From Streptococcus sanguinis SK49 (GTDB lineage Bacteria > Bacillota > Bacilli > Lactobacillales > Streptococcaceae): a DNA stretch of 50,115 bases. Shown here piece after piece: positions 45,016 to 50,115 of the stretch. A model generated the notes under the pieces. That model was not told the origin of the DNA. It saw nothing but the letters and a program-made list of their open reading frames with translations, and made no database searches. The stretch is from assembly GCF_000212815.1 (NCBI RefSeq), contig NZ_GL890985.1:1537301-1587415 (forward strand), read 5' to 3'. How positions within the stretch are numbered: position 1 is the stretch's first letter; every line of letters begins with the position of its first letter. The position numbers were made by a program, and so were the translations under genes.

Positions 45016-48000
45016 TTATTTATAACGAGGTGTCGCAAAACCACGGATATTTCCATGACCGATGCGGTAAGTGTTGCGTTTAACTACGTTATTGCTGTTG
45101 CCTTCAATCGTGTGAATGATGCCATTTTCTACTTTTTCGACAATACCGATATGATCAGCCCAGCCATCATTTTGCTGGGTATCTTTGTCCCAGTTAAAGG
45201 TGATGATATCACCTGCGCTAGGAGTCGAATTACCATCTTCATTCCAGATACCTAGTCTTTGGAAAATATGAATATGGCGCTCTACACCGCACTCACGTCC
45301 GATAAGATCGCTCAAGCCTTCTCTTTGGAAAATAACCGTCGTGAAAATGTCGCACCAGTCATCTGTGTTTTTCACAGCATAGCCAACTGGCAGCGGTCTG
45401 ACACTGTTATAATCGTTGACCAAGCGCTGATGCTCGGCACTGCCTCCCCTGACACCTACCATAGCAGCTGCCGCCGCAAGAACACGGTCTCGCTGACTAG
45501 CTGCCTGAGGACGGTTTACAGAGATAGAGGTCTTTTCTCCGCCTGCTCCCTGCAGCTGATTTTGATTATTTAAGTAATACAAGTGAACATTGTACTCGCC
45601 TGCATTATTCTTATGGTCACGCGCATATACATGCTTACGATAAGTTCCATCAGCCTGACGATCCGCTGTGTACCATTGGATATCATCTTGACCATTCGCT
45701 TCTGACCAAGTCGGCAGGTAGACAGTCTTGAGGCCTTCTGGTGCCACAATGCCTGATACTACAATGTCAAACTCTCCAGTATCGTTATTCTTATTTTGAA
45801 TACTGATTTTACCCTGCGGCTTACTGATAGAAACGTTGGTCTTGATGCCACCTGCTCCTACCAGCCTGCCATCATTTTGGACATAGTAGAGATGTACATT
45901 ATATTCGCCCTGAACGTTGTTATGGTCGCTCGCATGAACTCGTTTCCGATAGGTACCATCCGGCTGACGTTCTGCGTTGTACCACTTGATATCATCCTGA
46001 CCGTTGGCCTCTGACCAGGTTGGCAGGGAAACATTCTTGAGACCGCCTGGCGATACAATATCTGAAACCACAATATCAAAATCGCCGGTTTCGCTATTGC
46101 GATTCTGAATGCTGATTTTGCCTTGAACTTTTGGTTTTTCTGTAGAAATAGTCGTTTTAGTGCCGCTTACACCGACCAACTGGCCATCATTTTGCACATA
46201 GTAGAGATGCACATTATATTCGCCCTGAACGTTGTTATGGTCGCTCGCACGAACTCGCTTACGATAGGTACCATCCGGCTGACGTTCCGCGTTGTACCAC
46301 TTGATATCATCCTGACCGTTGGCCTCTGACCAGGTTGGTAGGGAAACATTCTTGAGACCGCCTGGCGATACAATATCTGAAACCACAATATCAAAATCGC
46401 CAGTTTCGCTATTGCGATTCTGAATGCTGATTTTGCCTTGAACTTTTGGTTTCTCTATGGAAATAGTCGTTTTAGTGCCGCTTACACCGACCAACTGGCC
46501 ATCATTTTGCACATAGTAGAGGTGCACATTATATTCGCCTTGGACATTATTATGGTCGCTCAGGCGAACTCGTTTCCGATAAGTACCGTCAGCTTGGCGC
46601 TCCGCTGTGTACCATTGGACATCATCTTGGCCGTTGGCTGTGGACCAGGTTGGCAGGGAAACTCCCTTCAGACCGCCCGGAGAGACAATACCCGAAACCA
46701 CAATATCAAAATCTCCGGTTTCGCTGTTACGATTCTGGATGCTGATTTTACCTTGAGCTTTTGGTTTCTCTATGGAAATAGTCGTTTTAGTACCGCTTAC
46801 ACCGACCAACTGCCCATCATTCTGTACATAGTAAAGGTGCACATTGTACTCGCCCTCAACATTTTTGTGATCGCTCAGACGGACACGCTTACGATAGGTG
46901 CCATCAGCTTGACGCTCAGCGTTGTACCATTTGATATCATCTTGGCCGTTAGCCTCAGACCAAGTTGGCAGGGAAACTTCCTTCAGACCGCCCGGAGATG
47001 AAATACCTGAAACCACAATATCAAAATCGCCAGTTTCTTTGTTTCGATTTTGAATACTGATGGTGCCCTTAGGTTTGCCAAGAGAAACGGTCGTTTTAGT
47101 GCCGCTTACACCGACCAACTGGCCATCATTTTGCACATAGTAGAGATGGACATTGTACTCGCCCTGCACATTATTGTGGTCGCTTATGCGTACCCGCTTA
47201 CGATAGGTGCCGTCAGCCTGACGTTCTGCATTGTACCACTTGATATCATCTTGACCATTGGGCTCTGACCAAGTTGGTAGAGAAACAGTCTTAAGACCTC
47301 CTGGAGATGAAATACCTGAAACAACAATATCGAAATCACCAGTTTCGCTGTTGCGATTCTGAATGCTGATTTTGCCCTGTGGCTTGATGACAGATACATT
47401 AGTCGTAGTACCGCCGACACCGACTAATTGGCCGTCGTTGCGGACATAGTAGAGATGGACATTGTACTTGCCAACTGAATCCTTATGTCTGCTAGAATCA
47501 ACAGAAACTTTATAAGTACCATTGGCCTGCTGAGTCGCTGTGTACCAGATAATATCGTCTTGACCATTAGCTTCAGACCAAACCGGAACACTAACAACAG
47601 ACACTCCATAAGGAGCAGAAACGTTTGAAATCACAACATCAAAGCTGCCGTTGACATTATTCTTATTCTGAATACTGATATTACCCTTTAAAGGCTGCTT
47701 AGCAAGAGCAGACTGCTGGGTAAATCTTCCAGTGTAATCAACACTATGGTCAAATACATGCTTACCAGCTAACAGCTGAGCCTGAGCTGTAAACTGCCAT
47801 GCTCCAGCGCCACTGTTGTATTTGAGAGATTTAGCTCCATCAAGATTTAAATTAGAAGACGGATACTGGGCCACCCAGAAGTTGCTATAGCCAAATTGCG
47901 ATGTATTAACCGGTCCCTTGCTGCGAAGATTATTTTGATCCAGCCAGCTGGCACTGGTATAGTACATCAGGTTAGAATAACCCAGTCTGCGCATCTCATC

Positions 48001-48900
48001 CACCCAAGCCTGGGTATGCTGGTTAATCCCATTTTGCATTTTAGGATCTTCCATGTCGTTGACCATAACTGTATTTTTAGGCAGACCTAGTCTATTGGCA
48101 AAGGCAGCGTAATAGCGCGCTTCAGCTCTCGCTTCTTCATCACTGGTATAGTGCGAGAAGGCATAGGTCGATACTTGTAAACCAGCTCCCTGCGCATTTC
48201 TCACCTGAGACTCAGCAAATGGATTAGTGTAATGGGTTCCTTCTGTCAGTTTGACAACAACACCGCCAACCCCTTGCTGGGCTAATTTACGATAGTCGTC
48301 TACGCTGATATGGCCATTGTGGCTGCTGACATCTACAAAGGAAGTGCCTTTAATCTCCGCTTGGGAATTCCCGCGGGCTGCCTGAGCCTTTGACCCAGCA
48401 TTATAAAATACAGTTTTTCCAGCATTATTAGCTTCTGGTGCTGATGCTACTGCAGGACTAGTCTTGGGTTCTGAAGCAGGGGAAGTCTCTGCTGCAGAAG
48501 GGAGTCCTTTTGCTGACTGATCAGCTGCAGTTTCATTCTGATTAGAAGCATTTGCTTCTGACGGGCTTTGCTCTTCTAGCTTATCAGGGGCTACCTTAGG
48601 TGATGCAGTTGCTGATTGAGCTGCTCCTCCAGACTCAACAGCTGTTCCTACAGCATTAGTTGCTTGCTCCTCTTGCTTAACAGCTTGAACTGACTGTTCT
48701 ACAGATGATACTGCTACAGTCGGCTGATTAGATGTTTGTGTTGCGGGCACATTGACTGTTTGATTCTGGGAACTAACAGACCTTTCTGTTTTTAAAACTT
48801 CTGACTCAGCGATAGTATGTTCCTCGGCTTTTGCAACATTGGCAGTCGCTGCCAGCAAAATAGCCGTACTCGCTAAATAAACTAATTCTTTCGATTTCAA
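45016..48900 (-). CDS. Secreted two-headed cell-wall hydrolase: GH25, seven repeats, CHAP
   Basis: The 1294-residue protein has a signal peptide (about 1-27), a disordered Ser/Ala/Pro/Gln/Glu linker to about 175, a GH25 muramidase-like domain at about 183-390 (FVDVSSHNGHISVDDYRKL, VMVNDMEDPKMQNG, NFWVAQYPSS), seven repeats of 103 or 105 residues from 406 to about 1130, and a C-terminal CHAP domain from about 1140 (WCDIF with the Cys, WADHIGIVE with the His, EGNSNN). Each repeat reads GKISIQN-N...FDIVVSGI...LPTWSEANGQDDIKWY...HLYYVQNDGQLVG, the GBS Bsp-like repeat. It would cut both glycan and peptide bonds, for example in daughter-cell separation. There is no LPXTG. The start is TTG with GGAGAG; no separate promoter was found. 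Confidence 0.92.
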   Translation of the reverse strand: MKSKELVYLASTAILLAATANVAKAEEHTIAESEVLKTERSVSSQNQTVNVPATQTSNQPTVAVSSVEQSVQAVKQEEQATNAVGTAVESGGAAQSATASPKVAPDKLEEQSPSEANASNQNETAADQSAKGLPSAAETSPASEPKTSPAVASAPEANNAGKTVFYNAGSKAQAARGNSQAEIKGTSFVDVSSHNGHISVDDYRKLAQQGVGGVVVKLTEGTHYTNPFAESQVRNAQGAGLQVSTYAFSHYTSDEEARAEARYYAAFANRLGLPKNTVMVNDMEDPKMQNGINQHTQAWVDEMRRLGYSNLMYYTSASWLDQNNLRSKGPVNTSQFGYSNFWVAQYPSSNLNLDGAKSLKYNSGAGAWQFTAQAQLLAGKHVFDHSVDYTGRFTQQSALAKQPLKGNISIQNKNNVNGSFDVVISNVSAPYGVSVVSVPVWSEANGQDDIIWYTATQQANGTYKVSVDSSRHKDSVGKYNVHLYYVRNDGQLVGVGGTTTNVSVIKPQGKISIQNRNSETGDFDIVVSGISSPGGLKTVSLPTWSEPNGQDDIKWYNAERQADGTYRKRVRISDHNNVQGEYNVHLYYVQNDGQLVGVSGTKTTVSLGKPKGTISIQNRNKETGDFDIVVSGISSPGGLKEVSLPTWSEANGQDDIKWYNAERQADGTYRKRVRLSDHKNVEGEYNVHLYYVQNDGQLVGVSGTKTTISIEKPKAQGKISIQNRNSETGDFDIVVSGIVSPGGLKGVSLPTWSTANGQDDVQWYTAERQADGTYRKRVRLSDHNNVQGEYNVHLYYVQNDGQLVGVSGTKTTISIEKPKVQGKISIQNRNSETGDFDIVVSDIVSPGGLKNVSLPTWSEANGQDDIKWYNAERQPDGTYRKRVRASDHNNVQGEYNVHLYYVQNDGQLVGVSGTKTTISTEKPKVQGKISIQNRNSETGDFDIVVSDIVSPGGLKNVSLPTWSEANGQDDIKWYNAERQPDGTYRKRVHASDHNNVQGEYNVHLYYVQNDGRLVGAGGIKTNVSISKPQGKISIQNKNNDTGEFDIVVSGIVAPEGLKTVYLPTWSEANGQDDIQWYTADRQADGTYRKHVYARDHKNNAGEYNVHLYYLNNQNQLQGAGGEKTSISVNRPQAASQRDRVLAAAAAMVGVRGGSAEHQRLVNDYNSVRPLPVGYAVKNTDDWCDIFTTVIFQREGLSDLIGRECGVERHIHIFQRLGIWNEDGNSTPSAGDIITFNWDKDTQQNDGWADHIGIVEKVENGIIHTIEGNSNNVVKRNTYRIGHGNIRGFATPRYK
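45505..47685 (-). repeat. Seven in-frame repeats of 309 or 315 bp
   Basis: Repeat starts, read on the minus strand, are 47685, 47376, 47067, 46752, 46437, 46122 and 45813. Units three to five are 315 bp because the linker includes an extra KPKAQ- or KPKVQ-like pair; the others are 309 bp. The first and last are the most diverged, the middle ones nearly alike. Confidence 0.93.
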
Positions 48901-48918
48901 CTTTTCTCTCCAACTTTT

Positions 48919-48950
48919 AAAAAACTTGCCATCTTTGGGAGGACAAGTTT
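48919..48950 (-). terminator. Probable terminator of tpiA in the hydrolase leader
   Basis: AAACTTG (48950-48944) pairs with CAAGTTT (48928-48922) and the minus strand continues in T residues. It is only 15 nt ahead of the tpiA stop and 19 nt before the hydrolase start, so the hydrolase is transcribed either by read-through or from a promoter I cannot see. Confidence 0.6.
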
Positions 48951-48964
48951 TAAGTCTGTATTTT

Positions 48965-49723
48965 TTATTTTACAAAATCAAGCAATGCCAAGAAGCTTTC
49001 AGCTTCAAGTGATGCACCACCAACAAGAGCACCGTCAACATCTGGACAAGCCATGTAAGACGCAACATTTTCAGGTTTTACAGAACCGCCGTACTGAACG
49101 CGAACCTTGTCCGCTACTTCTTGACCAAAGTCAGCTGCTACAACGTCACGAACTGCTTTACACATCTTTTGAGCGTCGTCTTGAGTTGCTGACTTACCAG
49201 TACCGATAGCCCAGATTGGCTCATAAGCGATAACCAATGATGCAACTTGCTCAGCTGTCAAGTCTTTCAAAGCAGCTGATACTTGAGCACCAACGAAATC
49301 TACAGCTTTACCAGCTTCGTAAGTTTCAAGCGATTCACCACAGCAGATGATTGGCACCAGACCATTGCGGAAGATAGCGTGCGCTTTTTTGTTGATGTCT
49401 TGGTCTGTTTCATGGAAATAATCGCGGCGTTCTGAGTGACCGATAACGATGTAGTCAACTCCAACTTCTGCAAGAACTTTAGGGCTGTTTTCACCAGTGA
49501 AAGCACCTGCATCTTCAAAGTAAGCATTTTGCGCTGCAACCTTAAGATTGCTTCCTTTAGCTGCTGCCAAAACAGTTGTCAAATCAAGTGCTGGAGCAGC
49601 GATACCAGCTTCTACTAAATCTGAAGAAGGTAGCTTAGCAGCAACCGCTTCTACAAAAGCCTTAGCTTCTTCAGGATTTTTGTTCATTTTCCAGTTACCA
49701 GCAATAAATGGTTTACGTGACAT
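48965..49723 (-). CDS. tpiA: Triosephosphate isomerase
   Basis: The 252-residue TIM-barrel enzyme interconverts dihydroxyacetone phosphate and glyceraldehyde 3-phosphate (EC 5.3.1.1). The catalytic residues are in [12 protein letters not shown] (Lys), [11 protein letters not shown] (His) and [17 protein letters not shown] (Glu and the flexible phosphate loop), with the phosphate-binding YGGSVKPEN and [15 protein letters not shown] near the end. I use the ATG at 49723, with AGAGG at a normal distance; a GTG two codons upstream is too close to the ribosome site. The promoter region holds an inverted repeat and a DnaA-box sequence. The wall hydrolase follows 64 nt later. Confidence 0.97.
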   Translation of the reverse strand: MSRKPFIAGNWKMNKNPEEAKAFVEAVAAKLPSSDLVEAGIAAPALDLTTVLAAAKGSNLKVAAQNAYFEDAGAFTGENSPKVLAEVGVDYIVIGHSERRDYFHETDQDINKKAHAIFRNGLVPIICCGESLETYEAGKAVDFVGAQVSAALKDLTAEQVASLVIAYEPIWAIGTGKSATQDDAQKMCKAVRDVVAADFGQEVADKVRVQYGGSVKPENVASYMACPDVDGALVGGASLEAESFLALLDFVK

Positions 49724-49758
49724 ATTCACATACCTCTTCTATTTTATTTATCTGTATC

Positions 49759-49764
49759 ATTGTA
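49759..49764 (-). promoter_or_regulatory. Extended -10 promoter of tpiA
   Basis: The minus strand reads TGTTACAAT, an extended -10 with one mismatch. The -35 position (49782-49787) is TTTATT. One arm of the inverted repeat fills the spacer between them. Confidence 0.55.
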
Positions 49765-49768
49765 ACAC

Positions 49769-49813
49769 AATTTGATGAAATAATAAAGGTTATCCACAGA
49801 ATTTCATCAAATT
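49769..49813. promoter_or_regulatory. Perfect 13-bp inverted repeat with a DnaA-box sequence between its arms
   Basis: AATTTGATGAAAT (49769-49781) is matched exactly by ATTTCATCAAATT (49801-49813). The 19-nt centre holds TTATCCACA (49790-49798), the DnaA-box consensus. The near arm overlaps the tpiA -10/-35 spacer and the far arm lies upstream of the -35, the geometry of a repressor operator. What binds is unknown. Confidence 0.55.
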
Positions 49814-49879
49814 GAAACATCTTATATAAGCAATACCACACTTTTTCTCATCTTAACATAAGTCTCTCATTAGTAAATC

Positions 49880-49916
49880 AAAAAAAGAAACTAGGACATC
49901 ATCCTAGCTCTTTTTT
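49880..49916. terminator. Terminator of the LPXTG surface-protein gene
   Basis: CTAGGA (49891-49896) pairs with TCCTAG (49902-49907) with T-runs on both sides. It lies just after the LPXTG gene stop codon at 49925 on the minus strand. Confidence 0.8.
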
Positions 49917-49924
49917 AATATCAA

Positions 49925-50115
49925 TTAATCTTGACGCTTCTTACGGTTGATAAAGCCTGCGAAAGCAGCCAGCATCAGACCCATAATACTCAAGAGGATG
50001 TTAGAGTTTTCACCTGTCTTTGGCAACACTTTCTTCTCCCCTGTTTGACCTTCCTGACCTTGACCAGAAGGAACTTGACTTGGGTTGGTATTATCAGTAG
50101 ATACTTTTGTACCGA
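49925..50115 (-). CDS. LPXTG-anchored surface protein, C-terminal end only (cut by window edge)
   Basis: The last 63 codons of a minus-strand gene are visible. They encode a Gln/Gly/Pro-rich wall-spanning stretch, the sortase motif LPKTG, a hydrophobic segment (NILLSIMGLMLAAFAGFI) and a basic tail NRKKRQD. Sortase A would cut between Thr and Gly and join the protein to the peptidoglycan cross-bridge precursor. The functional part lies outside the window, so no adhesin type can be named. Confidence 0.93.
   Translation of the reverse strand, partial: GTKVSTDNTNPSQVPSGQGQEGQTGEKKVLPKTGENSNILLSIMGLMLAAFAGFINRKKRQD

Noticed and set aside
45500..47690. Regular 300-bp periodic repeats, considered as a CRISPR array or mobile repeat
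   Set aside because: The units are in-frame coding repeats of one protein, far longer than CRISPR repeats, without unique spacers.
49790..49798. DnaA box taken as a sign of the replication origin
   Set aside because: There is a single box, with no dnaA or dnaN gene and no cluster of boxes or AT-rich unwinding element.

Overview
The window is a chromosomal segment of a low-GC Gram-positive coccus and reads as an oral Streptococcus of the sanguinis/gordonii group. The evidence is an LPXTG surface protein, a CshA-type fibrillar adhesin with a YSIRK-like signal, MurM/MurN cell-wall branching enzymes, a pneumococcal-type enolase with the plasminogen-binding motif, and streptococcal gene order (HAD phosphatase-gyrB-ezrA, rodA close by). 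The species is inferred from recalled family sequences, not from a search. I saw no rRNA, tRNA, CRISPR array, insertion sequence or prophage.

Layout. 1-3593 is the N-terminal two thirds or less of a CshA-like adhesin (minus strand, cut by the left edge). 3787-4977 holds a broken NAD(P)H oxidoreductase and acetolactate decarboxylase. 5127-7521 is a TPR protein overlapping an AI-2E-family permease. 7692-13197 is one six-gene operon (lipoprotein, membrane fusion protein, ABC ATPase, ABC permease, response regulator, histidine kinase), preceded by a tandem 11-bp direct repeat that looks like a response-regulator operator. 13440-14704 (plus strand) carries a lactonase and a 61-residue helical protein. 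14753-17749 is mgtE, a HAD-hydrolase remnant and enolase. 17959-18748 is two small genes on the plus strand, convergent with glycerate kinase, serB and an orphan membrane-anchored protein.

21316-25655 is ezrA, gyrB and a HAD phosphatase. 25891-28731 is a DJ-1 protein, rodA and a YeiH-type permease. 28837-31281 is dinG, divergent from an MBL hydrolase. 32125-34876 is the ftsX-ftsE-prfB cluster, with the programmed +1 frameshift of RF2 visible. 35186-36831 is a metallophosphoesterase converging on a DUF2785 protein. 36920-39834 is a P-type Mn2+/Ca2+ ATPase behind a yybP-ykoY manganese riboswitch with its own terminator. 39901-44979 is a DUF1934 protein, then a plus-strand run of HD hydrolase, Cof phosphatase, murM and murN. 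45016-49723 is a two-headed cell-wall hydrolase (GH25, seven repeats, CHAP) and tpiA. 49925 to the edge is the LPXTG tail of another surface protein.

Themes. Much of the window serves the cell envelope: peptidoglycan synthesis and branching (rodA, murMN), septum control (ezrA, ftsEX), wall hydrolysis, adhesins and an envelope efflux operon with its own sensor. Glycolysis is represented by eno and tpiA. The most interesting non-coding signals are the riboswitch, a family of extended -10 promoters placed 6-9 nt before start codons (predicted leaderless mRNAs), the operator-like tandem repeat, and a 13-bp perfect inverted repeat enclosing a consensus DnaA box at the tpiA promoter.
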